Part shown: piece after piece, positions 1 to 7,755 of the stretch
Layout: every line of letters starts with the position of its first letter
Position numbering within the stretch: the stretch's first letter is position 1
Assembly: GCA_050942895.1 (NCBI GenBank)
Contig: JBMNOE010000024.1
Coordinates: forward strand, 1-32,827
Direction of reading: 5' to 3'
From: JBNRMR01 sp050942895
GTDB lineage: Bacteria; Bacillota; Clostridia; Christensenellales; UBA1750
Length of the DNA stretch: 32,827 bases
The notes under the pieces: generated by a model
What the model saw: only the letters and a program-made list of their open reading frames with translations
Database searches by the model: none
Told to the model about the DNA's origin: nothing
Position numbers and translations under genes: made by a program

Positions 1-205
1 AGGCCCCCAGTACACCTCCCTTTCGCCTTGCTGTACTTGTGCTGATAAAGGGTCAAGGGAGAATCCCTTGCGGGGGTCTGGGGGCAGGCCCCCAGCACAT
101 CTCCCTTTCGCCTTGCTGTGCTTGTGCTGATAAAGGGTCAAGGGAGAATCCCTTGCGGGGGTCTGGGGGCAGGCCCCCAGCACACCTCCCTTTAGCCTTG
201 CTGTA
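1..205. repeat. 85-bp tandem repeat, about 2.4 copies, two hairpins per unit
   Basis: Units run 1-85 and 86-170, and a third partial unit runs 171-205; they differ at only a few positions. Each full unit contains two perfect hairpins. The first has 7-bp arms CAAGGGA/TCCCTTG around GAA (54-70 and 139-155). The second has CTGGGGG/CCCCCAG around CAGG and spans the unit junction (78-95, with a second copy at 163-180). The array starts at the window edge, so it may extend further upstream. It abuts the stop codon of the glycosidase at 211. There is no T-tract, so it is not a standard terminator. No convincing protein is encoded. Confidence 0.9.
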
Positions 206-210
206 TCTTA

Positions 211-3200
211 TTATTTCGCCTTGATGCGCGGTGCAGCTAAAATGCCCTGAGGTCTGAGCTGATATTCGTAGCTCCATCTGTCGTCATCGGAGCGCCAGGC
301 GTTTGGCCCGAACCATGTGACGGAAAAGTCGCTGTTGTGAATGGAGCCGAACGCGTTCACCCGGGTGCCGAACAGGGTGACATCGATGGTCTGTGTGCCT
401 TCGGGCACCTGAATATCCAGCCTGTACGGCGGGAAAACAATCTCTCCCTGGCGCTTGCCGGCGATATCCACTGCAACCAGCCCGCCCCTGTAATGGGTGA
501 CCGACAGCTCAGCATTTTTAACGCCTTCAGCCGGCAGATGATATATTACGTTTCCAGCGTAGAATGGCAGCCCCTGGCGAGTGATATCGCCGAAGCCCAA
601 CTGCCTTACAGGCGCGGTCAATGTCTTTTTGCTGCCGGTGAGCCTGACGCCGAAATCCCCCAGCAGATATGCGGGCTCAGCGCCAACGCGCCTTGTGATG
701 GGCACATGTATTTCCACCGTGTTAAGGCCCTTTTGTATGGCCGGGATGGCGACCGTCTTTATGGACTCGTCCACGAAATACCCATCAGGGTCCATCTGAA
801 CGTGAGCGCCGTTCACAAGCATGCGAGCGGATTCGGGGCGCTCAAGGGCCACCTTGCAGCCTGCGCAGTCGATCTCGCTTTCAAACTCATACAGCAGCTT
901 GATCACATTCTGGGAAGGCTCGTCCGGCACAACCCATGGCTGGGCAAAGCCCTCCATTCTAAGGGGATAGCCAATCTTTTTACGCAGCTTGTCGTCGATC
1001 TTGAGGATCTCTTCATCGTCATTCCAGTCGGATTCATCGTTGAACTTATACCTTGCGATATCAAGCAGGAGCACGTTCGGCTCGGCCAGTGTCACGGGAA
1101 CCTGGGTGGGCATGAACTCTCCGCTTCTGTCTATGGGCTTAAGCTGCACATCCGCTGCTGCTGCGCGCCCGGGGATGAGCTTCAGCAGAACGCTGTCGCA
1201 GGCGTTCAGATAGCGGGTTATGATGGTGTTGCCGGCGGCATAGTCCGCGCCCAGGGGGGTAATATCGCCTGTCAGGGTGTCGTAGAGCACCGGTGAATAC
1301 TCGCCCTTGACGCTGATCTTGATAATCTCATCGTGCATCACGTCTATGTGCTTGGGCCTGTCGCCGTGGCAGATGAACAGCCATTTATCATCGCCGTCCT
1401 GGCGCAGTTGATAGAGCAGGTTATGGGCTCTGTTGCCGGAGTTATCGGCCATCCGCATGATGGAGCTGCCGCCGGAAGCGTCTCTGACATCGACCACCCG
1501 CAGATCTTCAAGGGCGGCCATCAGCGATGAATTGGATATGGAAATATTCAGCGCGCCATCGGTTATTGCAGCGATATCGCCGCTGGGAACGGCGTCCATC
1601 AAGGAAGGCGCATCGCCCATCACGATCAGCCTGCCGCCGGCCTTCTTGAAGGCTTCAAGCCTTTCAAAAGTGGTCTTGCGCATTGTTGTCATTGCAGGAA
1701 CGACGATCGCATCGTATTCCATCTGGCCCACCTTAAGGGGGAAGCCGCCCATATCGCACTGCTCTGGCAGCAGGGATTCGCAGACGAAGTCGAAATCTAT
1801 CTGGCCAAACAGCAGCCATCTGATGACGTTTTGGAAATTGTCGTCCATCTCCTGGCGCTCAAGGGCGGTGTGCTCGTTGGGGCCCCATCTGAGCCAGTAG
1901 CTTTCAATGGGATGAATAACGCCAACCTTAACTATGGGCTTCCCTCGGGTAAGGGCGGTGTTTAGCCGCGCGAAATGGTCTTCAATAAGGGGGTATTCCT
2001 TGTACCAGGCCGACTGATAGCCGATGGAGGCGGGGTAATCCCTCTTTGCTTCGCCCTCCATTGAAACCCAGGTGAGGTGATGCACGCGGGTGGTGACGCC
2101 CATTGCCGCCTGCCAGTCGCCCTGCATTTTGTGGCCGCGGAAATCGAAGTCCCAGTTGGTGACGCCGTAGAGTTCGGAAAGAACGCCGGGGCAGCCATAC
2201 TGACGGGATGCCGACTGGGCCTGCTTGGCGGTGGAATATTCATGCTTGTCGCAAAGAAGGTCGATGCCGGGCAGGTGGAAGGAGCGGTATGAGCGCATGG
2301 CCTCGCCCAGGGCGCCGGTCTGCGAAAGCAGACTTTCCTCGGACATCATGTGGCCGGTGAGCATAAGACCGTTTTCCTCGCACCAGTCGCCGCAGGTGTC
2401 GGCAAAGGCGCTGGCAAAACGCTCGGCTATGTGGTCATGATAGCGGTAGCGGTGCAGGGAAGGCGCGCTTTTCGGCAGATCCCAGAAAAGCTCGGGGACT
2501 GTCGCTAAAATATCTGCGCCATCGTAGGCATCTGCGTAGCTCAGGGGCAGATCATCCGTCCAGGGAAGGAACACATCATGGCTGTCCTTGGCGAATGCCA
2601 GCATGGCCTTCTTGGGGAACTGGGGCTCGTCGGTGAATATGGCGGGCACTGCCTTGCCGAAATCGCCGCCGACGATCTCCTTATATCTTTCATAGGTGAC
2701 CTTCACAAATTCCTTGACGGCCTCGGGGTCCAAAGTGTTTAGATATGTCTGGTTGTTAAACCAGGGGCTTTCCATGGCCAGGCCCATGTAGGCATACCAA
2801 AGATCATGCTTGGCCGCTTCGCCTTCATTCAAAAGCCTGTAGCTCTTAAGGTAGCCGCCATCATCCAGCTCCACGTCATATCTTGCCAGGAAGGTTCCCT
2901 TGTCGTTGCGCACAGCCTGGGCCTTGGAGGCGATGTCCACCCCGGTGGCGGTGAAGTCATCGTCGGAGGTCTTGGTGAACACCAGAAAACGTGCGCGGTA
3001 CTTTTTATTTTTGGTGACTATGCCGCCCGCCGCGCCGGAAGGCCAGCGGTCCTCATCATAGAGCCAGGCAAGCATGTTTTCTTCCTTGGCTTTTTCCACG
3101 CACTCTTTGACCATGTGCATGAATTCATCGCCCAGATATTCTGTCGCCATGCCGGACCTGCTGTGCATGTGGAAGCCGCCCAGGCCCATTTCCTTCATTT

Positions 3201-3336
3201 GCTCAATCTGCCTTTTAAGCTGTTCGGCGTTAAGCTTGTTATTCCATGCCCAAAAGGGCGCACCGCGATATTCGCTCTCGGGGTTTAGGAAGCGCTCGTC
3301 GCTAAGTTTGGGGCTTTCATTCTTGGGGTAAAGCAA
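211..3336 (-). CDS. GH106-like glycoside hydrolase (alpha-L-rhamnosidase-type family)
   Basis: A 1041-residue enzyme. The N-terminus carries the family signature APFWAWN (about residues 26-32), then GGFHMHSRSG (53-62) and IFTDEP (233-238). Further on come GHMMSEE, a SELYG motif and VHHLTWVSMEGEAKRDYP, all typical of the GH106/rhamnosidase-like TIM-barrel part. The last 300 or so residues look like beta-sandwich accessory domains. GH106 members release terminal rhamnose from pectic or glycosylated substrates; the exact substrate here is unknown. No signal peptide is visible, so it probably acts in the cytoplasm on imported oligosaccharides. The start is TTG (3334-3336): an AAGGAG site lies 7 bases upstream (3344-3349), the nearby ATG is out of frame, and the next in-frame Met would remove the conserved N-terminus. 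Confidence 0.85.
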   Translation of the reverse strand: MLYPKNESPKLSDERFLNPESEYRGAPFWAWNNKLNAEQLKRQIEQMKEMGLGGFHMHSRSGMATEYLGDEFMHMVKECVEKAKEENMLAWLYDEDRWPSGAAGGIVTKNKKYRARFLVFTKTSDDDFTATGVDIASKAQAVRNDKGTFLARYDVELDDGGYLKSYRLLNEGEAAKHDLWYAYMGLAMESPWFNNQTYLNTLDPEAVKEFVKVTYERYKEIVGGDFGKAVPAIFTDEPQFPKKAMLAFAKDSHDVFLPWTDDLPLSYADAYDGADILATVPELFWDLPKSAPSLHRYRYHDHIAERFASAFADTCGDWCEENGLMLTGHMMSEESLLSQTGALGEAMRSYRSFHLPGIDLLCDKHEYSTAKQAQSASRQYGCPGVLSELYGVTNWDFDFRGHKMQGDWQAAMGVTTRVHHLTWVSMEGEAKRDYPASIGYQSAWYKEYPLIEDHFARLNTALTRGKPIVKVGVIHPIESYWLRWGPNEHTALERQEMDDNFQNVIRWLLFGQIDFDFVCESLLPEQCDMGGFPLKVGQMEYDAIVVPAMTTMRKTTFERLEAFKKAGGRLIVMGDAPSLMDAVPSGDIAAITDGALNISISNSSLMAALEDLRVVDVRDASGGSSIMRMADNSGNRAHNLLYQLRQDGDDKWLFICHGDRPKHIDVMHDEIIKISVKGEYSPVLYDTLTGDITPLGADYAAGNTIITRYLNACDSVLLKLIPGRAAAADVQLKPIDRSGEFMPTQVPVTLAEPNVLLLDIARYKFNDESDWNDDEEILKIDDKLRKKIGYPLRMEGFAQPWVVPDEPSQNVIKLLYEFESEIDCAGCKVALERPESARMLVNGAHVQMDPDGYFVDESIKTVAIPAIQKGLNTVEIHVPITRRVGAEPAYLLGDFGVRLTGSKKTLTAPVRQLGFGDITRQGLPFYAGNVIYHLPAEGVKNAELSVTHYRGGLVAVDIAGKRQGEIVFPPYRLDIQVPEGTQTIDVTLFGTRVNAFGSIHNSDFSVTWFGPNAWRSDDDRWSYEYQLRPQGILAAPRIKAK

Positions 3337-3504
3337 GACATCACTCCTTAATTTTTTTGATATTTACAAAGATATAATGATTTTCGGGGGATCGTCGAGC
3401 TAATGCTGAGTAATAATAGAATTCCATAATGAGATGATACCATATTTTGGCGAGGATGAGAACAGCATAAAGTAATATGAGCAAAAGATGATAAAATAAA
3501 AGTA

Positions 3505-3534
3505 TTGGAAAAAACTGTGAATATGTGTTATAGT
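3505..3534 (+). promoter_or_regulatory. Sigma-A promoter for the 102-residue protein
   Basis: A -35 TTGGAA (3505-3510), an 18-bp spacer and a -10 TATAGT (3529-3534) give a likely start of transcription near 3541, about 38 bases before the ATG at 3579. Confidence 0.55.
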
Positions 3535-3578
3535 TATAGGCGCGGTAAAACAACAAAATATATTTAGGAGGAGCGCAT

Positions 3579-3887
3579 ATGGCTAAGATTGAGAGTAAAA
3601 TTCTGTATGACAAGACGGAGATTGTAGTTGTGGATCTAAGCGGCAAGCGCGCCCAGGCATTAAATCTCACCTATGATAAGATCGTCAGCATCCAGTTCGA
3701 CAATTCAACATTCAGCAAGCTTTTTAAGAAGGTTCCCAGCGAGAAGATAACCATAACCATACGAGGAAGAGAAACCCCTGTAGTTTTTTTTGAGGAGCTC
3801 GAAAAGAAGTACTGGGATCAATACAAGAGTGACTTGACCAAGTTCGCCAAGGACAACAGGATTTCATTCCGCAATAATTTAGAATAG
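3579..3887 (+). CDS. Small hypothetical protein, 102 residues
   Basis: I do not recognise this protein. It has no signal peptide, membrane segment or cysteine. The first 70 residues alternate hydrophobic and polar positions as in several beta strands (for example TEIVVVDL, KIVSIQFD, KITITIRG), and the C-terminal 30 residues look helical and charged. A small PH-like beta barrel capped by a helix is possible but is only inferred from this pattern. The start is supported by an AGGAGG site at 3566-3571. The gene is monocistronic: it has its own promoter (3505-3534) and terminator (3917-3945) and lies between minus-strand neighbours, which suggests an independently used, genuine gene. Confidence 0.75.
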   Translation: MAKIESKILYDKTEIVVVDLSGKRAQALNLTYDKIVSIQFDNSTFSKLFKKVPSEKITITIRGRETPVVFFEELEKKYWDQYKSDLTKFAKDNRISFRNNLE

Positions 3888-3916
3888 TCAAAAAGCAGAA
3901 GCCGCTAAAAAGCAAG

Positions 3917-3945
3917 AAGTCCCCGCATGGCATGGGGGCTTTTTT
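3917..3945 (+). terminator. Intrinsic terminator after the 102-residue protein
   Basis: An 8-bp stem, AAGTCCCC paired with GGGGGCTT (one G-U pair), has a 9-base loop and is followed directly by a T-tract. It starts 30 bases after the stop codon. Confidence 0.85.
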
Positions 3946-4084
3946 GTGCTTTTTAGGAGCAATATTTTATTAAAAATTTAAAAAATTCAAAAAAATTTTT
4001 AGTGGATAGGTATACGATGTTGTATGGCTGTCTCACTCAAACTTCCTGAATGGACTGATCACATCTATGGCAGCGCAATCAATG

Positions 4085-4483
4085 CTAATGAAGGATAAAT
4101 TCCTTGGAATTGGATATGACCGATTTTATTTTGCTCAGGTCCAAGGGCAGTTTGAATGCAAATTGGGTGACATAGTTGTATTTTCCGTCAGGTATCCCGC
4201 CGTTGGGAGTAAATAATACTCCCCCTGCTTTTGTTACCCGGCCGCTTTCCGACCGTTGATCCGTCTTCACCTCCCCTCCGTTAATGTCAATGAACACTAA
4301 TTCATTATAATTTATCAGGTCGGCTATATCCGGTTCCTCCGACTCGTATGAAATCCATATGCTGTAGGAGGACAGCCTTATTTCTTCGGTAATTCCATCG
4401 GCTATATCCCCGGCGGCGGTTTTTACATCGGCAATTTCAAGCGGTATTTCCATGTGGAAGTTGATTTTTTTCGGTGTACCCAT
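4085..4483 (-). CDS. Lipoprotein, downstream (-1 frame) part of a frameshifted gene
   Basis: As an open frame this is 132 residues from an internal ATG (4481-4483), but that ATG has no ribosome binding site and lies inside the upstream frame. The natural reading is as the C-terminal half of the lipoprotein, joined at the A run (4465-4471) after RKK. The segment contains FHMEIPLEI, SSYSIWISYES and an end of the type FAFKLPLDLSKIKSV. These look like consecutive strands of an immunoglobulin-like domain seen in anti-sigma or DUF4179-type extracellular regions; this is an inference. It ends in TAG at 4085. No recognisable terminator follows; an A+T-rich stretch lies at 3960-4010. Confidence 0.65.
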   Translation of the reverse strand: MGTPKKINFHMEIPLEIADVKTAAGDIADGITEEIRLSSYSIWISYESEEPDIADLINYNELVFIDINGGEVKTDQRSESGRVTKAGGVLFTPNGGIPDGKYNYVTQFAFKLPLDLSKIKSVISNSKEFILH

Positions 4484-4863
4484 TTTATAGTAAAGTCTAA
4501 AGAATCAATCTCCTCTGTCGTATACAAATCAGCAACATACTTTCTTATTGACCCCTCGCCTTGCCAGATTTCCCGCACGCCGTGCCCGCCGGGCCCGCGG
4601 GTTTTATCTTTCCGGTGATGCGTGTATTCAAAAGAGAAAAAGTCCGTATCTTTTATCGCTTTGCCCGTCAGGTCGTTCACTTCAAAGATAAGCTGGGTGT
4701 AATGCCCGTCCGATATGACCGACAGCGAATCAATCGTCATTTCATCGTCCTCAAAAACTCTGGAGCCTGCCGCCGGCAGCGATGGGTTTCGGCAGCCCGG
4801 AAAAACCAGAAGCAATAGAAATAAAATGATCAGAGCCATACTTTCGCCGCGTTTTTTCTTCAT
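4423..4863 (-). CDS. Lipoprotein, upstream (zero-frame) part of a frameshifted gene
   Basis: This frame encodes 146 residues. It opens with a basic stretch (MKKKR), a hydrophobic core and a lipobox-like FPGC with Cys24, so the product is probably exported and lipid-anchored. The body is beta-rich and resembles the extracellular part of DUF4179/DUF5643-like proteins; that resemblance is weak. After KWVHRKK the frame runs over seven A residues (4465-4471) and then gives a low-quality 14-residue tail. The other frame continues smoothly as INFHMEIPLEI. The full product would therefore be about 258 residues spanning 4085-4863. The sequence cannot distinguish programmed -1 frameshifting, a recent indel and a sequencing error in the homopolymer. 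Confidence 0.7.
   Translation of the reverse strand: MKKKRGESMALIILFLLLLVFPGCRNPSLPAAGSRVFEDDEMTIDSLSVISDGHYTQLIFEVNDLTGKAIKDTDFFSFEYTHHRKDKTRGPGGHGVREIWQGEGSIRKYVADLYTTEEIDSLDFTIKWVHRKKSTSTWKYRLKLPM
4465..4471 (-). other. Slippery heptamer A-AAA-AAA at the frame junction
   Basis: On the minus strand the upstream frame reads CGA AAA AAA TCA. The last A of CGA plus the two AAA codons form a canonical X-XXY-YYZ heptamer. A -1 slip changes the next codon to ATC and joins the two open frames without loss of residues. I see no strong Shine-Dalgarno-like stimulator just upstream and no obvious strong hairpin just downstream, so programmed use is unproven. Confidence 0.55.
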
Positions 4864-4945
4864 AGCACAACCAACCTGTTTGTTATATTAAATTTTTACT
4901 TTACAATGTTATACTTCTACGCCTTCTCCTGTTTTTCTTTTTCAC

Positions 4946-4975
4946 AAAAAAACACCCTGGCTTTTGACCAGGGTG
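4946..4975 (-). terminator. Intrinsic terminator after yiaK-like gene
   Basis: The 8-bp stem CACCCTGG/CCAGGGTG (4953-4960 and 4968-4975) has a 7-base loop. Seven A residues on the plus strand (4946-4952) give a U-tract on minus-strand transcripts. It begins 14 bases after the stop of the 4989-5990 gene. Confidence 0.9.
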
Positions 4976-4988
4976 AATATATCGCATA

Positions 4989-5990
4989 TCAAAGGGACAG
5001 CACTTTTTCCCATACGCTTTCGATGACGGGTATGCCCAGGTTTGTGTTTTCCTTGCGCACCCGCAAGACGCCGGCACCGGGATAACGCGCGGGACTGGCA
5101 GGATCGACCGGGCTGGAGGCGGCGATATCAGCGACGGTGGCCTGCACGCTCTCCTCTATCTTCTCCCTGTCGGGGAACTTGCTAAGATCAATTGCCAGGA
5201 AGAACTGTGAGCAGGCGGTCTCATGGGGCAAAAAGCCGATATCCCTTGTGGTGTTTCCGCCGGAAAGGGCTGCCGCCAGAAGATCCAGCATTATGGACAG
5301 GCCCGAGCCCTTCCAGTAACCGATGGGCAGGGACTGCTGGGTTTTCATGATGGCCTTGGGATCTTTTGTGAGGTTGCCCTGCTCATCAAAGCCGCCCTCG
5401 TAGGGGAGCTGCTTGCCCTGCAGGATTGAGGTTTCCATTTTCCCATAGGAGAAAAGCGACATGGCGATATCCAGCAGCACGTGGCCGCCCTTTTTGGGTA
5501 TTGCGATCACCAGGGGGTTGTTGCCGATCTTGGGTTCTTTGCCTCCCCAGGCCGGCATGTTGGGCAGAGTATTTGTCCAGCAGATGCCTATGCAGTCGTT
5601 ATCGGCGGCAAGAAGGCCGTAAGCGCCCGGGCGCATCCAGTGGTTATTATTGCGCATGGCAACGCAGCCTATGGCGCCTTCTTTTGCCAGCTCTATTGCG
5701 CGGGTCATGGCGGAATATGCGTTCAGATTGCCTATGCCGCACTTGCCGTCCCAGCGCTCAAGAACACCGTGGCGCTCGTAGGCTTCGGCCTGCACATTTA
5801 CATTGACTACGCCGCTGTCGACAGCTTCGATGAACCGGGGAAAACGATTGAGACCATGGGTGTATACGCCGTCAAGACTGGTTTGGGCAAAAAGAGTCGC
5901 GCAGAGCAGCGCCCTTTCTTCATCAAGGCCTCTGGAAAGAAGAACCTTTTTAAACTGAGAGAACATTTCCTCGTACTTCACTCTTAGCAT
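4989..5990 (-). CDS. yiaK: 2,3-diketo-L-gulonate reductase / 3-dehydro-L-gulonate 2-dehydrogenase (YiaK type)
   Basis: A 333-residue member of the Ldh2/MDH2 family of NAD(P)H-dependent oxidoreductases, which reduce 2-oxo acids and are unrelated to classical Rossmann dehydrogenases. It shares the YiaK-specific blocks GVYTHGLNRFPRF (about 41-53), MRNNNHWMRPGAYG, ICWTN, KIGNNPLVIAIP, SLFSYGKME, GGFDEQGNLTKDP and GYWKGSGLSI, and its length matches YiaK (332 in Escherichia coli). The reaction belongs to ascorbate/L-gulonate catabolism, though the true substrate could be another sugar 2-keto acid. The ATG is preceded by GAGGT with 7-base spacing. The gene stands alone with its own terminator and has no adjacent yia transporter genes. 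It fits a sugar-acid role alongside larA and the ABC importer. Confidence 0.85.
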   Translation of the reverse strand: MLRVKYEEMFSQFKKVLLSRGLDEERALLCATLFAQTSLDGVYTHGLNRFPRFIEAVDSGVVNVNVQAEAYERHGVLERWDGKCGIGNLNAYSAMTRAIELAKEGAIGCVAMRNNNHWMRPGAYGLLAADNDCIGICWTNTLPNMPAWGGKEPKIGNNPLVIAIPKKGGHVLLDIAMSLFSYGKMETSILQGKQLPYEGGFDEQGNLTKDPKAIMKTQQSLPIGYWKGSGLSIMLDLLAAALSGGNTTRDIGFLPHETACSQFFLAIDLSKFPDREKIEESVQATVADIAASSPVDPASPARYPGAGVLRVRKENTNLGIPVIESVWEKVLSL

Positions 5991-6092
5991 GGCTGTTACC
6001 TCATAAAGTTTTTACATAATTTTATTACAAATCTATTGTATATGGGCATATTAGCACAGGATTCCGACTTAGTCAAAGGGTGCCTTGATGTG

Positions 6093-6308
6093 TCTGCCCC
6101 GGGCCCGCCCGCCCAAGCGCCCAAGGCTCTGCTCCCGCACAGCCCTGGGCGCTCCCAAAGCCGCGCCACGGAAGCAAGCAGCTTTTTTATCCGAAAGCTC
6201 AAGCAGCGGAGAGGCGAGCCTTGCTTTCCTGAAAGCCCCTTGGGGAGATTAAGACGCCCCCCGGGAATATGGGGCGGATTAATCGTGGGCGGGCGGGCCC
6301 GGGGCAGA
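6093..6308. other. GC-rich structured non-coding element bounded by a perfect 22-bp inverted repeat
   Basis: This fills most of the 460-bp gap between the yiaK-like gene and hisS. The arms at 6093-6114 and 6287-6308 are exact reverse complements. Between them are several further hairpins: 6116-6128 with 6141-6153 (12 of 13 pairs), 6170-6178 with 6220-6229 (one bulged base) enclosing AGCTTT/AAAGCT (6180-6185, 6194-6199), and CGCCCC/GGGGCG (6255-6260, 6271-6276). The element lies upstream of the hisS promoter, so it is not part of the hisS leader. It resembles either a multibranched RNA or a small terminal-inverted-repeat element. I see no target-site duplication and no match to RNase P, SRP, tmRNA or T-box signatures. 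Confidence 0.7.
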
Positions 6309-6346
6309 GCAAGTGGGCGGCCGCTTTTGTCGGCAGAGGGTGGGTA

Positions 6347-6375
6347 TTGATATTTTGGCCGTCAAAAGGTATAAT
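6347..6375 (+). promoter_or_regulatory. Near-consensus sigma-A promoter for hisS-aspS
   Basis: TTGATA (6347-6352), a 17-bp spacer and a perfect TATAAT (6370-6375). The expected transcript starts near 6382, leaving a leader of about 70 bases before the hisS ATG. That is too short for a T-box. Confidence 0.9.
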
Positions 6376-6451
6376 AAACTAATTGCAGCGGCCTTTTATG
6401 GGGCTGGGCAAAATTCTCCAATTATAATATGAAAGCGGCAAGGGTGATTTT

Positions 6452-7720
6452 ATGGCTATGAAGGCGTTACAGGCGATGAAGGGCACGAAAGACGTGCTTC
6501 CACAGGACAGTTACAGGTGGCAGCATCTGGAAGCTATCGCCAGAGAGTGCGCCCATAAAGCCGGTTTCAGGGAAATCCGCACGCCGGTTTTTGAAAGGAC
6601 AGAGCTTTTCCAGCGCGGCGTGGGCGATTCCACGGATGTCGTGCAAAAAGAAATGTATACCTTTGATGACAAGGGTGGCAGGTCAATAACTTTGAAGCCG
6701 GAGGGCACGGCGGGAACCGTCCGCGCGCTCATTGAGTCGGGGCTTGTCGCTGATGCAATGCCGCTTAAGGCCTACTATCTTAACTGCCCCGTTTTCCGAT
6801 ACGAAAACCCCCAGGCGGGCAGGCTTAGGGAGCACCACCAGTTCGGCATCGAGGCCTTTGGATCTGCTTCGCCCATTATGGATGTGGATGTCATGAGCAT
6901 CGCCGAAAGTTTTTTCAGGGAAGTGGGCTTTGAAAATCTCAGTTTTAACATAAATTCAATCGGCTGCCCAAAATGCAGGCCGGGGTATCAGGAGGTCCTT
7001 AAGGATTACTTCAGGCCCCACCTGAGCGGCATGTGCGGAACTTGTAGGGAGCGTTTTGACCGCAACCCTTTAAGGCTTTTAGACTGCAAAGAAGAAGGCT
7101 GCAAAGCTCTTGTTAAGGACGCCCCAATGGGTCTTGACTATCTGTGCGAGGAATGCGACGCTCACTTTGGCGAGTTGAAATCCCTGCTGGATAGCCTTGG
7201 CTACAGCTTCAAGGTTGACCCTGGCATAGTCCGCGGGCTGGATTACTACACAAAAACGGTCTTTGAGGTCATCACATTGGTGGACGGCAGGCCGATGGCT
7301 GTCTGCGCCGGCGGAAGATATGACCTGCTGGTGAAAACATTGGGCGGCCCGGATCTTCCCGGCGTAGGCTTCGGCATGGGCTTTGAACGGGTGCTTATAT
7401 TGGCCCAGGAGCAGGGGATAGAGTTCCCGCGCCCCGATCAGTACGATGTGCTCATATGCACCATAGGCGATGAGCCGCGAAAAAAAGCAGTCCAGCTTGT
7501 CCACGCTCTTAGAGGCAGGGGCATCAGCGCCGACGCCGACTCGATGGGCAGAAGCCTAAAGGCACAGCTTAAGTACGCAGGAAAGATCGGCGCGCCCCAT
7601 GTGCTGATAATCGGCGATGATGAGCTGAAGACGGGCAGATACAAGCTGAGGGACATGTGCGCCGGCACTGAAAGCGAAGCAAGCGATGACGAGCTTTTCA
7701 GCCTGCTGGCTTCCAAATAA
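6452..7720 (+). CDS. hisS: Histidyl-tRNA synthetase
   Basis: A 422-residue class II aminoacyl-tRNA synthetase that charges tRNA-His in the cytoplasm. The start MAMKALQAMKGTKDVLP contains the conserved KGT-D-LP opening. Motif 2 is FRYENPQAGRLREHHQFG with Arg116. The HisRS-specific substrate motif RGLDYYTKTVFEV begins at Arg261, and motif 3 (GFGMGFERVL) lies near residue 305. The C-terminal anticodon-binding domain covers roughly the last 90 residues. A cysteine-rich insertion (CPKC, CGTC, CKEEGC, CEEC) resembles that of clostridial HisRS and may bind zinc. AAGGGTG lies 6 bases before the ATG. Thirty-five bases separate it from aspS, the usual Firmicute hisS-aspS pair, so the two are probably cotranscribed from the promoter at 6347-6375. 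Confidence 0.97.
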   Translation: MAMKALQAMKGTKDVLPQDSYRWQHLEAIARECAHKAGFREIRTPVFERTELFQRGVGDSTDVVQKEMYTFDDKGGRSITLKPEGTAGTVRALIESGLVADAMPLKAYYLNCPVFRYENPQAGRLREHHQFGIEAFGSASPIMDVDVMSIAESFFREVGFENLSFNINSIGCPKCRPGYQEVLKDYFRPHLSGMCGTCRERFDRNPLRLLDCKEEGCKALVKDAPMGLDYLCEECDAHFGELKSLLDSLGYSFKVDPGIVRGLDYYTKTVFEVITLVDGRPMAVCAGGRYDLLVKTLGGPDLPGVGFGMGFERVLILAQEQGIEFPRPDQYDVLICTIGDEPRKKAVQLVHALRGRGISADADSMGRSLKAQLKYAGKIGAPHVLIIGDDELKTGRYKLRDMCAGTESEASDDELFSLLASK

Positions 7721-7755
7721 AACTGTAGACTACATAGGATAAAAGGAGAGAAAAT

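Noticed and set aside
1..205. Possible CRISPR array
   Set aside because: Repeats are directly abutting 85-bp units without unique spacers, and there are no cas genes.
337..1296. A 319-codon plus-strand open frame opposite the glycosidase
   Set aside because: The minus-strand protein has clear family motifs; this frame has none and is a shadow.
3341..3670. A 109-codon minus-strand frame with membrane-like stretches
   Set aside because: It overlaps the well-signalled 102-residue gene and runs through its promoter; the hydrophobicity comes from A+T-rich spacer DNA.
4025..4099. A short plus-strand frame of about 24 codons (MAVSLKLPEWTDH...)
   Set aside because: No ribosome binding site and it overlaps the end of the minus-strand lipoprotein; too short to support.
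6093..6308. 6S RNA, SRP RNA or RNase P RNA
   Set aside because: No conserved core sequence of these RNAs is seen, and the multibranched form does not fit the rod of 6S or SRP RNA.
6333..6345. AGAGGGTGGGTAT, resembling the T-box antiterminator consensus before hisS
   Set aside because: It lies upstream of and partly at the -35 of the hisS promoter, lacks the ACCGCG part and has no following terminator.
6036..6350. A 104-codon open frame over the structured element
   Set aside because: It is Arg/Gly/Pro-rich, crosses the inverted repeats and lacks a ribosome binding site.
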